The translations under genes and the position numbers were made by a program. From Rhodoblastus sp. (GTDB lineage: Bacteria; Pseudomonadota; Alphaproteobacteria; Rhizobiales; Beijerinckiaceae), in assembly GCF_019449565.1 (NCBI RefSeq), contig NZ_JAGRPM010000021.1, positions 1 through 45,351 of the forward strand: a stretch of DNA of 45,351 bases, in the 5' to 3' direction. The first letter of the stretch is position 1. Each line of letters starts with the position of its first letter. A model generated the notes under the pieces. The model saw only the letters and a program-made list of their open reading frames with translations. It ran no database searches and was not told the DNA's origin. Of the stretch, positions 26,404 through 35,100 are shown one piece after another.

Positions 26404-27600
26404 ATGACCCAGGTTGAGGTTCTGGACGCCCGGCGCGATGCGAGCGGCGGCTATAGGGTGGATGTGAGCCGCGGCGAGAGGGTTGGCCGCGTCTCGTCGG
26501 AGTGGTTTTCGCGCCCTGCCGACGAGCGCTATCTGTCGCTTTCCGAGTTGGCGCGCGCCGTCGGCGGCCGCTCCGAGCGCAGCCGCTCCCGCGTCGTCGA
26601 GAGCGCGCTGATTCAGGTCGAAGCCAGTCGCGACAATCCGGAAAGGCTGTCGCTGTCCTTGCCGGGCGCGAAAAGCCCTGTTGCGCCAACCCATTGGAGT
26701 TTCGGGCAGCTTGCGAGCCTGGTGGGCGCCCCGGCCGCCTATCTTCGCCAGCTTCCAGCGGCGCTGGCGGGCATCAATCTGCAATATGGCCTGAGCCAGC
26801 ACCGCGCCGAACAGGTCAAGACCCTCGAAACCGACGACGGTCGGGTCGAACTGCGCGCGGTCACCGGGCCGGATTATGGCCGGATCTACGACCACGAGCT
26901 GGTCGAGGCGGTGCAGCGCATCGCCGGGGATGGGACCGGCGACACGCGCTGGAAGGTGCCGGGCGTGCTCGATTGGTCCACGGGGGTCTATAATCCGCGG
27001 GTCGACATCACCAAGGATACGACGACGCTTTACGCGAGCGACCGCGACGTCTTCCTGTTCCTTGTCGACGATTTGAATCCGATCGAGGCGGGCCGCTTGC
27101 CCGACGGTTCGCCCGATATTTTCTTCCGGGGCTTTTATTGCTGGAATTCCGAAGTCGGCGCCAAGACGCTGGGCATCGCGAGCTTTTACCTGCGTGCGGT
27201 CTGCCAGAACCGGAACCTCTGGGGCGTCGAGGATTTCGAGGAAATCACCATTCGCCACTCCAAATATGCCGCCTCGCGCTTCGCCCATGAGGCGGCCCCT
27301 GCCCTACTGAATTTCGCGAATTCTTCGCCCATGCCCTTTGTCAACGGCGTCAAGGCGGCGCGCGGAAAAATCGTCGCGCGCAACGACGAGGATCGCAGCG
27401 AATTCCTGCGGCGGCGCGGGTTCTCGAAAGCCGAAACCGGCAAGGTCATCGACGCCGTGCTGGCGGAAGAAGGCCGCCCGCCTGAAAGCATTTTCGATTT
27501 CGTGCAGGGCATCACCGCGGTCGCCAGGGACAAGCCGCATCAGGACGCCCGCCTGGATATGGAGGCGAAGGCGAAAAAGCTGCTCGACCGCGCGGCTTGA
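26404..27600 (+). CDS. DUF932 phage/plasmid-like protein
   Basis: This 398-residue protein belongs to the DUF932 (phage/plasmid-like) family. Recognisable segments are WSFGQLASLVGAPAAYLRQL, GLSQHRAEQVKTLETDDGRV, VTGPDYGRIYDHELVEAVQR, and SDRDVFLFLVDDLNPIEAGR. The function is unknown, but the family is strongly linked to large plasmids and phages, usually next to ParB-like and helicase genes as here. The gene shares its upstream leader with the following ParB-like gene and is separated from it by two stable hairpins. Confidence 0.82.
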   Translation: MTQVEVLDARRDASGGYRVDVSRGERVGRVSSEWFSRPADERYLSLSELARAVGGRSERSRSRVVESALIQVEASRDNPERLSLSLPGAKSPVAPTHWSFGQLASLVGAPAAYLRQLPAALAGINLQYGLSQHRAEQVKTLETDDGRVELRAVTGPDYGRIYDHELVEAVQRIAGDGTGDTRWKVPGVLDWSTGVYNPRVDITKDTTTLYASDRDVFLFLVDDLNPIEAGRLPDGSPDIFFRGFYCWNSEVGAKTLGIASFYLRAVCQNRNLWGVEDFEEITIRHSKYAASRFAHEAAPALLNFANSSPMPFVNGVKAARGKIVARNDEDRSEFLRRRGFSKAETGKVIDAVLAEEGRPPESIFDFVQGITAVARDKPHQDARLDMEAKAKKLLDRAA

Positions 27601-27607
27601 ATTCACG

Positions 27608-27641
27608 GGACCGGAAACGCGGATGCGCGCGTTTCCGGTCC
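27608..27641 (+). terminator. Strong hairpin 8 bases after the DUF932 gene
   Basis: There is a perfect 14-bp stem: GGACCGGAAACGCG (27608-27621) pairs with CGCGTTTCCGGTCC (27628-27641) across a six-base loop. No T-run follows, so it may stop transcription weakly, protect the 3' end of the mRNA, or serve both purposes. Confidence 0.55.
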
Positions 27642-27665
27642 GCCCTGCCCTTACCTGAGACCGTG

Positions 27666-27695
27666 GCGCCGCCCTTCAGAGGAAGAGGGCGGCGC
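27666..27695 (+). promoter_or_regulatory. Second GC-rich hairpin overlapping leader element B
   Basis: GCGCCGCCCT (27666-27675) pairs perfectly with AGGGCGGCGC (27686-27695). The right arm belongs to the leader copied from the DUF932 gene, so the fold may affect the leader's function. Confidence 0.4.
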
Positions 27696-27759
27696 TTCGC
27701 GTCGTGACGGTTTTTGGTCCGAGAGAGAGGCTCTCGGCGCCCGTCGCGGAGAAAAGACA
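27679..27759 (+). promoter_or_regulatory. Leader element B before ParB-like gene
   Basis: This is the second copy of the leader described at 26323. It has the same length to the ATG and the same conserved blocks, including GAGAGAGAGGCTCTC, which can fold into a small hairpin, and GCGCCCGTC-GCGGAGA ahead of the start codon. Confidence 0.5.
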
Positions 27760-29904
27760 ATGGCGAATGCGGTCCAGAAAATCACCCTCGCGTCCGCGCG
27801 CGACATTCCCTTCAACAAGCTGGTGTTGAGCCAGGCGAACGTCAGGCGGTTGAAGGCTGGCCTCTCGATCGAGGAACTGGCCGAATCCATCGCTCGGCGC
27901 GGTCTGATCCAGAGCCTGCATGTTCGGGCGGTGCTCGACGCCGAGGGCAAGGAAAGCGGAATGTTCGAAGTGCCGGCGGGCGGAAGGCGTTACCGCGCGC
28001 TGGAGCTGCTGGTGAAACAGAAGCGGCTCAACAAGACCGCGCCGGTGCCCTGCGTCCTGTCGGAAGCGAATGACGACATTCTGATCGAGGAAGTGTCGCT
28101 CGCAGAAAACATCGAGCGCGCGCCTTTGCATCCGCTCGACCAGTATCGCGCCTTTCAGGCGATGCGCGAGAAAGGCATGAGCGAGGAGGCCATCGCGGCC
28201 GCCTTCTTCGTTGGCGTTAATATCGTGAAACAGCGCCTGCGGCTCGCTTCGGTCTCGCCCGCGCTGCTCGACATTTACGCCGATGACGGCATGACGCTCG
28301 AGCAGCTGATGGCCTTCACCGTCTCGCAGGATCACGCCCGCCAGCAGCAGGTCTGGGAGGCGATCCGGAACGGCTGGCAGAAGGAGCCCTATCAGATCCG
28401 CCGCATGCTGACGGAAACTTCGGTTCGCGCCTCGGACAAACGCGCCCTGTTCGTCGGCATCGAAGCCTATGAGGCGGCTGGCGGCGTTGTCTTGCGCGAC
28501 CTGTTCCAGTCCGACGATGGCGGCTGGCTGCAGGACGTTGCTTTGCTCGATCGCCTGGCGGCGGACAAGCTCAAGTCCGCCGCCGAGGAGATCGCTGCCG
28601 AGGGCTGGAAATGGATCGAGGTCGCGGTCAGCCTGCCCTATGGCGTGGCCTATGGCTTGCGGGAGCTTTTGGGCGCGGCGCCCGAGCTGACCGAGGACGA
28701 ACGGACAGCGATGGAAGCGCTCCAGGCTGAACGTGACAAGCTCGAAAACGAATATGAGACGGCCGAGGAATTGCCGGAAGAGATTGACCGGCGTCTCGGC
28801 GAAATCGAGACGGCGCTCGAGAATTTTGAAAAACGCCCGCTTCATTACGACCCCACTGAAGTCGCGCGCGCCGGCGCCTTCGTCAGCATCGCCGCGGATG
28901 GCGCGCTCTCCGTCGATCGCGGTTATGTGCGCCCAGTGGATGAACTGCCCGTCACGCCCGAAGGCGAGGACGCTTCCGATTGCGAGGCGGCGACCGCTGG
29001 GCCGGAGGAGACCCCGGCGGTTCAACGCGCGGTCATCACCCTCGGCGGCGCGCCTGCGCAACCTGAAGAAGAGGAGGACGAGGGCATAAAGCCCCTCCCC
29101 GACCGTCTCCTCACCGAATTGACCGCGCACCGCACTTTGGCGCTTCGCGACGCCGTCGCCAACAACCCGCATATCGCCATGACGGCCCTGCTGCACAAAC
29201 TGGTGTCGGACAACTTCCTGCATACGGCGGGGAACGGATGCCTGGAGGCAAATGTTCGCCACGTCTTTTTTCCGGCGCAGACGGAGGAACTGAAGGACTG
29301 TCCTTCGGCAAAATCCATCGACGAGCGGCGCGAAAGCTGGGGCGACCATATTCCCGCCGATGATGAAACGCTGTGGGACTGGCTGGCGGCGCTGGACGAG
29401 GGGAGCCGCATGGCGCTGCTCGCCCATTGTGTGAGCTATGGCGTCAATGCGCTTTTCGAAAGGCCCAATCCCTATGGAGCTTCTGGCGTCACCGAGCACG
29501 GCCTGAAAAACCGCATGCGCCAAGCCGATCGCCTGGCGCGGGCGACAGGCCTCGACATGGTGGAAGCCGGCTGGCGGCCGACAGTCGGCAATTACCTGGG
29601 ACGCGTCACCAAGGCGCGGATTCTTGAAGCGGTGCGCGAAGGAGCCGGCGATAGGGCGGCGCAAATGCTCGAGCATCTCAAAAAGGGCGACATGGCCAAG
29701 GAGGCGGAGCGGCTGCTGGCGGATTGCAACTGGCTGCCCGAGCCGCTGCGGCTCGATAATCCCGATGCGGATCTGCTCACCGAGAGCCCTGCCGCCGCAG
29801 ATCAGGGCGAAGATGCGCTGCCCGCATTCCTCGCCGATGGCGGCGATGACGATGAGGCCTCCGAAGCCGAAGACGACCAAAGTGGCGTACTCGCAGCTGA
29901 ATGA
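27760..29904 (+). CDS. ParB/RepB-like nuclease-domain protein (plasmid)
   Basis: This 714-residue protein has an N-terminal ParB domain: NVRRLKAGLSIEELAESIAR (about 23-42), RRGLIQSLHV, VPAGGRRYRALELL and VSLAENIERAPLHPLDQYRA (ParB box II). A KorB-like helix-turn-helix follows (EEAIAAAFFVGVNIVKQRLR). The long C-terminal region has a charged coiled segment (about 305-370) and an acidic tail. It is about twice the size of a partition ParB and has no ParA partner here, so it is probably not a classical centromere-binding protein. This large form accompanies DUF932 and helicase genes on alphaproteobacterial plasmids. Confidence 0.8.
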   Translation: MANAVQKITLASARDIPFNKLVLSQANVRRLKAGLSIEELAESIARRGLIQSLHVRAVLDAEGKESGMFEVPAGGRRYRALELLVKQKRLNKTAPVPCVLSEANDDILIEEVSLAENIERAPLHPLDQYRAFQAMREKGMSEEAIAAAFFVGVNIVKQRLRLASVSPALLDIYADDGMTLEQLMAFTVSQDHARQQQVWEAIRNGWQKEPYQIRRMLTETSVRASDKRALFVGIEAYEAAGGVVLRDLFQSDDGGWLQDVALLDRLAADKLKSAAEEIAAEGWKWIEVAVSLPYGVAYGLRELLGAAPELTEDERTAMEALQAERDKLENEYETAEELPEEIDRRLGEIETALENFEKRPLHYDPTEVARAGAFVSIAADGALSVDRGYVRPVDELPVTPEGEDASDCEAATAGPEETPAVQRAVITLGGAPAQPEEEEDEGIKPLPDRLLTELTAHRTLALRDAVANNPHIAMTALLHKLVSDNFLHTAGNGCLEANVRHVFFPAQTEELKDCPSAKSIDERRESWGDHIPADDETLWDWLAALDEGSRMALLAHCVSYGVNALFERPNPYGASGVTEHGLKNRMRQADRLARATGLDMVEAGWRPTVGNYLGRVTKARILEAVREGAGDRAAQMLEHLKKGDMAKEAERLLADCNWLPEPLRLDNPDADLLTESPAAADQGEDALPAFLADGGDDDEASEAEDDQSGVLAAE

Positions 29905-29912
29905 ATGGCGCG

Positions 29913-29944
29913 GGCGGAGAGCGAAGAAGCTCTCCGCCTTTTTT
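29913..29944 (+). terminator. Intrinsic terminator after the ParB-like gene
   Basis: GGCGGAGAGC (29913-29922) and GCTCTCCGCC (29929-29938) form a perfect 10-bp stem with a GAAGAA loop, followed directly by six Ts. It begins nine bases after the stop codon. The next gene starts only 15 bases beyond, so it could also work as an attenuator. Confidence 0.85.
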
Positions 29945-29958
29945 CAAGGAGAAGTCTC

Positions 29959-30192
29959 ATGTCGCAGCAAAACTCTTCACCTGATTCTCGGCCTGTTCGG
30001 CGTGTGGTGTTTCAATATTTTGTGCCGGTGCATGTCGAGGTCGAGGACGGGCTTGTCGCGCGGGTGACGGTCATCGACGACACACCGGTTCGCAACCCGA
30101 CCGCCGTCGCGGGCGACGCGGCCTATCTCACGGAAGCAGTCGCCGCTGCCGATGACGGTCAGGCTTGGCCGTCTTGGGTATTTGGGCTTTAG
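29959..30192 (+). CDS. Small conserved-looking plasmid protein, unknown function
   Basis: This 77-residue protein begins MSQQNSSPDSRPVRRVVFQY and continues with VPVHVEVEDGLVARVTVIDD before an Asp/Ala-rich tail ending WPSWVFGL. The start at 29959 is set by AAGGAGAAG upstream. It has no membrane segment or known motif. It sits between two terminator-like hairpins and is therefore likely to be expressed on its own or by read-through from the ParB-like gene. Confidence 0.65.
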   Translation: MSQQNSSPDSRPVRRVVFQYFVPVHVEVEDGLVARVTVIDDTPVRNPTAVAGDAAYLTEAVAAADDGQAWPSWVFGL

Positions 30193-30219
30193 GCCTTCAC
30201 CGCTTTCATACCAATTCCC

Positions 30220-30247
30220 AGCCCGGCTTCGCGTCGGGCTTTCTTTT
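30220..30247 (+). terminator. Terminator-like hairpin before the 138-residue protein gene
   Basis: AGCCCG (30220-30225) pairs with CGGGCT (30235-30240) and is followed by TTCTTTT. The stem is short. It lies 14 bases before the next ATG, so it could end the preceding transcript or modulate the next. Confidence 0.5.
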
Positions 30248-30261
30248 CGAAGGAGCCTGAC

Positions 30262-30678
30262 ATGGCCGATTATTTCACCCAATTCTCATGCCTGCTCGAT
30301 GTCGCCGCGCCAGAAAACGTGTCGCGCGCTCTCGAGATCTTTGAGGCGGATTGCGCTGATAGCGCAGCAGAGGCTCAGTTCAACAATGGGTTTTTCGTCT
30401 CAGTTCCGTCAGACGACGCCGGCAGCCAACTCTGGATTCGCGACGAGGGCGCCGGCGATCCGGAATCGGTGATCCGCTTCGTCAAAATCTGCGCCGCGGA
30501 ATTCAGCCTGTCCGGCCATTGGGGTTTTCAATATTCAAACATGTGCTCGCAGCCGAGACTCGATGGCTTTGGCGGCGGAGCGCATGTGCTCGACCTTGCC
30601 ACGGGCAAAGCAATCGCCTGGATCGACACCGAAAACTGGATTGCTCAGACGATCGTGGACGCGGGAGGCAAATCATGA
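30262..30678 (+). CDS. Uncharacterised plasmid protein (138 residues)
   Basis: This soluble protein of 138 residues begins MADYFTQFSCLLDVAAPENV and includes VRFVKICAAEFSLSGHWGFQ-like and GGGAHVLDLATGKAIAWIDT segments. The family is not recognised. AAGGAG lies ahead of the ATG. Its stop codon overlaps the start of the next small gene, so the two are translationally coupled. Amino-acid use is normal for the region. Confidence 0.7.
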   Translation: MADYFTQFSCLLDVAAPENVSRALEIFEADCADSAAEAQFNNGFFVSVPSDDAGSQLWIRDEGAGDPESVIRFVKICAAEFSLSGHWGFQYSNMCSQPRLDGFGGGAHVLDLATGKAIAWIDTENWIAQTIVDAGGKS

Positions 30679-30902
30679 GCATCCCCGATCACGCACACGC
30701 CAATTTCCAGACGCTGCTGCGCGCTGCGGAAAATGGCGATCTCGCATTGATGGAATGCGCCGACGCGCTGACCGGCGAGACGCGTTACGTCATTTGCGCC
30801 GTGGGGCGCGATGGCGCCGATTACCTCTTCACGCCCTTCGGCCATCTCGCGGATGGAAACCCTTACGAGGCCTACGTTCCGCCGGCCAATGCCTCACCAT
30901 GA
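30675..30902 (+). CDS. Small protein, probably DUF6117 family
   Basis: The 75-residue sequence starts MSIPDHAHANFQTLLRAAEN and has GDLALMECADALTGETRYVI followed by CAVGRDGADYLFTPFGHLA. This matches my memory of the DUF6117 family, small proteins common on alphaproteobacterial plasmids. The function is unknown. It overlaps the previous gene by four bases (ATGA). Confidence 0.7.
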   Translation: MSIPDHAHANFQTLLRAAENGDLALMECADALTGETRYVICAVGRDGADYLFTPFGHLADGNPYEAYVPPANASP

Positions 30903-30924
30903 GGATTTGGAAATGGCGCGGCGA

Positions 30925-31206
30925 TCAAGCGGCGTCGCTGAAGGTAATTCTCAATCCGAGGGCCTTGGCGCCGCCAAGCAACGTCGAAAGGCGCGGGTCG
31001 CCATCTTCGCTAAGCGCGCGATAGAGAGCTTCCCTCGTCACGCCGGCACCCTTGGCGACTTTCGTCATGCCGCGCGCCCGGGCGATCGTTCCGAGAGCAA
31101 CGGCGATATAGCGCGCGTCGCTGCTGGTCGCTGCGTCAACCAGCAATTCTTCCTGCGCCTCGGGCGTGTCCAGATAGTCGGCTGGATCAAAGGCGGTCGT
31201 TTTCAT
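30925..31206 (-). CDS. Addiction-module antidote protein (HigA-like), apparently orphan
   Basis: This protein of about 93 residues begins MKTTAFDPADYLDTPEAQEE and contains ATSSDARYIAVALGTIARAR, GMTKVAKGAGVTREALYRAL and DPRLSTLLGGAKALGLRITF. These are the hallmarks of putative addiction-module antidotes with a Cro-type helix-turn-helix. The start is placed behind AAGG on the minus strand; the codon before it is also ATG. The usual RelE/HigB-like killer gene is not found immediately upstream or downstream. It is either an orphan antitoxin or a regulator. Confidence 0.78.
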   Translation of the reverse strand: MKTTAFDPADYLDTPEAQEELLVDAATSSDARYIAVALGTIARARGMTKVAKGAGVTREALYRALSEDGDPRLSTLLGGAKALGLRITFSDAA

Positions 31207-31317
31207 CATTCGTCCTTCAATTCCTTCGTATTTGACCTCCGATTCCGCAGTGGATGAGGTGACGCTGACCAATGGCAAACGTTCACAGCAGTGGGAACAA
31301 AATTCAACGGATCTTTA

Positions 31318-31707
31318 TCAGGCTTCTTCGACTTTCGTGTAACCGGCAGCCTTGGCCGCTTTCACGAATTTCCGATCGAAGGTGGCAAAATATTCGCAAT
31401 GCGCGGATAGACCGAGATGCAAGGCATCGGCAAAGTCCATCCCATTTTCCGCGAGATCGAGCGCTGCAGCGACGACTCCTTCATCCGCTACCGTCACAGT
31501 GGGTAGGCCGCCGAAAGCCCGCAACGCCCTTGCGACATCCGCGGGGCGATAGACATAAACGCTGCGCAGCACCCATTCCACTTCGAGCATGACTGTGAGG
31601 GCCACAAAGACAGGGTTCCCGTCGATGAGCTTGCGGGCTCTGCCGGATTGTTCGGGATGATCGCCGGTCACGTAGCGAACGACCAGATTGGTATCAATTG
31701 CAATCAT
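31318..31707 (-). CDS. vapC: VapC-like PIN-domain toxin
   Basis: This 129-residue PIN-domain ribonuclease has the conserved acidic residues: Asp of MIAIDTNLVVRYVTGD, Glu of MLEVEWVLRSV, and Asp pairs in NGMDFADALHLGLS and FATFDRKF. VapC toxins cut RNA and are blocked by VapB. The gene overlaps the upstream AbrB-type antitoxin gene by 14 bases, the usual toxin-antitoxin arrangement, and both are on the minus strand. Confidence 0.88.
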   Translation of the reverse strand: MIAIDTNLVVRYVTGDHPEQSGRARKLIDGNPVFVALTVMLEVEWVLRSVYVYRPADVARALRAFGGLPTVTVADEGVVAAALDLAENGMDFADALHLGLSAHCEYFATFDRKFVKAAKAAGYTKVEEA

Positions 31708-31969
31708 GATGACGACGCGCTTCTGCCAGCACGCCGGCCTCCATGTCTTCCAGCGATTTCGGCTCTCCGCTGAAGGGAAGCATCCCGAACACGGCGCTCG
31801 GCTCCGTCGAGGAGAATGCAGGCGCCCGCTTCAGCAAAACGCCTTCCGGGGTTTCTTCGACGATCAGCCGGGTGCCGGCATCCCAGTTCCGTTGCTGACG
31901 GATCGCCTTCGGCAAAATGACCTGCCCCTTGGTCGAGACGGTGGTGATGAGATGGTCGGGTTGTGCCAT
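31694..31969 (-). CDS. vapB: AbrB-type VapB antitoxin
   Basis: The 91-residue antitoxin has an N-terminal swapped-hairpin AbrB domain (ITTVSTKGQVILPKAIRQQR) and a C-terminal toxin-binding tail. The start at 31969 is fixed by GGAG eight bases upstream on the minus strand; the longer open frame upstream lacks AbrB character. It is paired with the overlapping VapC gene. Confidence 0.87.
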   Translation of the reverse strand: MAQPDHLITTVSTKGQVILPKAIRQQRNWDAGTRLIVEETPEGVLLKRAPAFSSTEPSAVFGMLPFSGEPKSLEDMEAGVLAEARRHHDCN

Positions 31970-31986
31970 CGGTTGACGCTCCAATA

Positions 31987-32003
31987 GTAAGACAAACGTA
32001 AGA
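31987..32003. promoter_or_regulatory. Candidate VapB operator repeat
   Basis: The motif GTAAGA occurs twice (GTAAGACAAACGTAAGA), 11 bases apart, 18 bases upstream of the vapB start. Direct repeats in this position fit autoregulation by the antitoxin, but the assignment is by position only. Confidence 0.3.
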
Positions 32004-32143
32004 TAAGCTCTATCGCCTCCGCATTCAAGGCCGAGTTGTTGAACTGCGAGGAGAGGCAGAGGGCCGCCGGAAGGGGTTAAGTCCGGCGGTTCGAGAGAGC
32101 GCCATCCGGGCTTTCCCCTTGCCGCTCTCCGAGGTCGCTTCCC

Positions 32144-35100
32144 ATGAACATTTTGTCGCCCGTGATCGCCGCGCCGGTCACGCCCGGTTCCAACGCCGCC
32201 GCGATTTTCTCCGTCGGGCAGGCTCTTTTTTCCAATCTCGAACGTGGCCAACGCGTCGACGCCGCGATTTTACGCGAAGCCATGGAACAGGCTTTCGCCG
32301 CATCGGATTCGTCGGGCGCCTGGACCTGGAAAGACGCTTATGAGGCCTGCGAGGCGGCAACCGTGCTGTTTCTCCGCAAATATGGCCGCGCTCTTTTTCG
32401 TAAGAATGCTTCGCCAGCGGCGCGTCTTGCTGCACTGACCAAAATCGCCGGGCTCTTGCCGAGCCATACGCGCCGCTCCGAACAGAGCCAGTCGCTTCAG
32501 CAATTTTCAACACCGGCCCCGCTGGGCCTTGCGGCGCTTACCGCCGCCGCCGTCACGCCGGCGGATGTCGTGCTAGAGCCCTCGGCCGGCACGGGCCTGC
32601 TCGCGGTCCTCGCCGAAATCGCCGGCGGCAGGCTCATTCTCAACGAATGGGCGGAAACGCGCGCCAATTTGCTTGCTGCTCTTTTCCCGGCAGCGCCCGT
32701 CAGTCGCTTTGACGCCGCGCAGATCGACGATCATCTCGCCGGCTGCGCCGCGCCGTCCGTCGTGCTGATGAATCCACCCTTCTCGGCGATGGCGAATGTG
32801 GAGGGACGCGTGGCCGACGCCGCCCTTCGCCATATCGCCTCGGCGTTGAGCCGTTTGGCCCCCGGTGGCCGTCTGGTAACGATCACCGGCGCCAATCTCT
32901 CTCCAGAGGCGCCGGTCTGGCGTGAGGCCTTTGTCGGCATGCAGGAACGCGCCGCAATGGTATTCACCGCCGCCATCGATGGCGCGGTCTATTCCCGGCA
33001 CGGTACGAATTTCGCGACGCGGCTCACGGTCTTTGACAAGCGCCCAGCCGTTGACCGGAAACTTTTCCCTGCCTCGATGGAAATGGCGCCCGATGTCGCC
33101 ACCTTGCTCGGCTGGATCGAGCGGCATGTTCCTCCGCGCCTGCCAGTTTGTCCGCCTCCAGCTTCAGCGGCGATTTGCCCGCTGCCCCGCGCCACGACCG
33201 CCAGGTCTGGACACCAAGGCGGGAAAAGCGCCCTGCCGCGCCGCCCGCCGCTCGCCGAGCCGGAAGCCGTCGACCTCGCCTACGAAGCCTTGGACTGGAC
33301 GCCTCCGGAAGGCGGGCGTCTGACCGAGGCCATCTACGAAGATTATGGATTGCAGTCGATCCGCATTTCCGGCGCCCTGCCCCATCCGACCCGGCTGGTG
33401 CAATCGGCTGCCATGGCCAGCGTCGCGCCGCCCAAACCAAGCTACAAGCCAAGACTTCTGAGACAAATCGTCGGTGACGGTCTGTTGTCCGACGCCCAGC
33501 TCGAAACCGTGATCTATGCCGGTGAGGCCCATGGCGAATTTCTTGCGGGCTCATGGACGGTGGACGAGACCTTCGATGTGGTCAAAGCAGCCGCCGAAGA
33601 CGCTGAGGGCGCGGTGCGCTTTCGGCGTGGTTTCATGCTTGGCGACGGCACGGGCGCCGGCAAGGGCCGCCAGTCCGCCGGGATCATTCTCGATAATTGG
33701 ATGCGCGGCCGCCGCAAGGCTTTGTGGATCAGCAAATCCGACAAGCTTATCGAAGACGCCCAGCGCGACTGGTCGGCGCTTGGCATGGAGCGCCTGCTGA
33801 TCACGCCGCTGTCGCGCTTCCCGCAAGGCAGGAAAATCGCGCTGGCGGAAGGCATAGTGTTCACGACCTATGCGACCCTGCGCTCGGACGATCGTGGCGA
33901 GAAGGTTTCGCGGGTCAAACAGATCGTTGAATGGCTCGGAGTCGATTTCGACGGCGTGATCATTTTCGACGAAAGCCACGCCATGCAGAATGCCGGCGGC
34001 GGCAGAAGCGAGCGTGGCGAGGTCTCCGCCTCGCAGCAGGGACGCGCCGGGCTGCGCCTCCAGCACGCCCTGCCCAACGCCCGCATCGTCTATGTTTCGG
34101 CGACCGGCGCGACCACGGTTCACAATCTCGCCTATGCCCAGAGGCTTGGGCTTTGGGACGGCGAGGATTTTCCTTTCGCCACCCGCGCGGAATTCGTCAC
34201 CGCGATCGAGGACGGCGGCGTCGCGGCCATGGAAGTGCTGGCTCGCGATTTGAGGGCGCTCGGCCTCTATACCGCGCGCTCGCTGTCGTATGACGGCGTC
34301 GAATATGAACTCCTCGAACACAAGCTCACCGACGAGCAGCGCCGCATCTACGACGCCTATGCCGGGGCCTTCGCCATCATTCACAACAACCTCGACGCCG
34401 CGATGAAGGCCGCCAACATCACCGGCTCCGAGGGCACATTGAACCGGCAAGCCAAATCCGCGGCGCGCTCGGCCTTTGAAAGCGCCAAACAACGCTTTTT
34501 CGGCCATTTGCTCACCAGCATGAAGACGCCGACGCTTGTATCGTCCATCGAGCAGGATCTCCAACAGGGCCATGCCGCCGTGGTGCAAATCGTCTCGACC
34601 GGCGAGGCGCTGATGGAGCGCCGCCTCGCCGAAATCCCCACGGAGGAATGGAACGACATCTGCGTCGATATTACGCCGAGAGAATATGTCCTCGACTATC
34701 TCGCGCATTCCTTCCCGGTTCAGCTCTACGAGCCTTTCACCGACAGCGAGGGCAATCTGTCCTCGCGCCCGGTCTATCGCGACGGCCAGCCGGTCGAAAG
34801 CCGTGAGGCGGTTCGCCGCCGCGACAATCTAATCGAACATCTGGCCGGGTTGCCGCCGGTTCCCGGCGCGCTCGACCAGATCGTGCAGCGCTTTGGCGTC
34901 GATATGGTCGCCGAAGTGACCGGCCGTTCGCGCCGCATCATCCGCAAGTTGACGGAGGGCGGCGACCGGCTGGTGGTCGAAAATCGCGCGTCTTCCGCCA
35001 ATCTCGGGGAGACCGCCGCATTTATGGACGACAAGAAGCACATTCTGGTGTTTTCCGACGCGGGCGGGACCGGGCGCAGTTATCACGCGGAACTGTCAGC

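Noticed and set aside
27676..29880. 734-codon minus-strand frame
   Set aside because: It is antisense to the ParB-like gene. The plus-strand protein has clear ParB motifs, while this frame has none.
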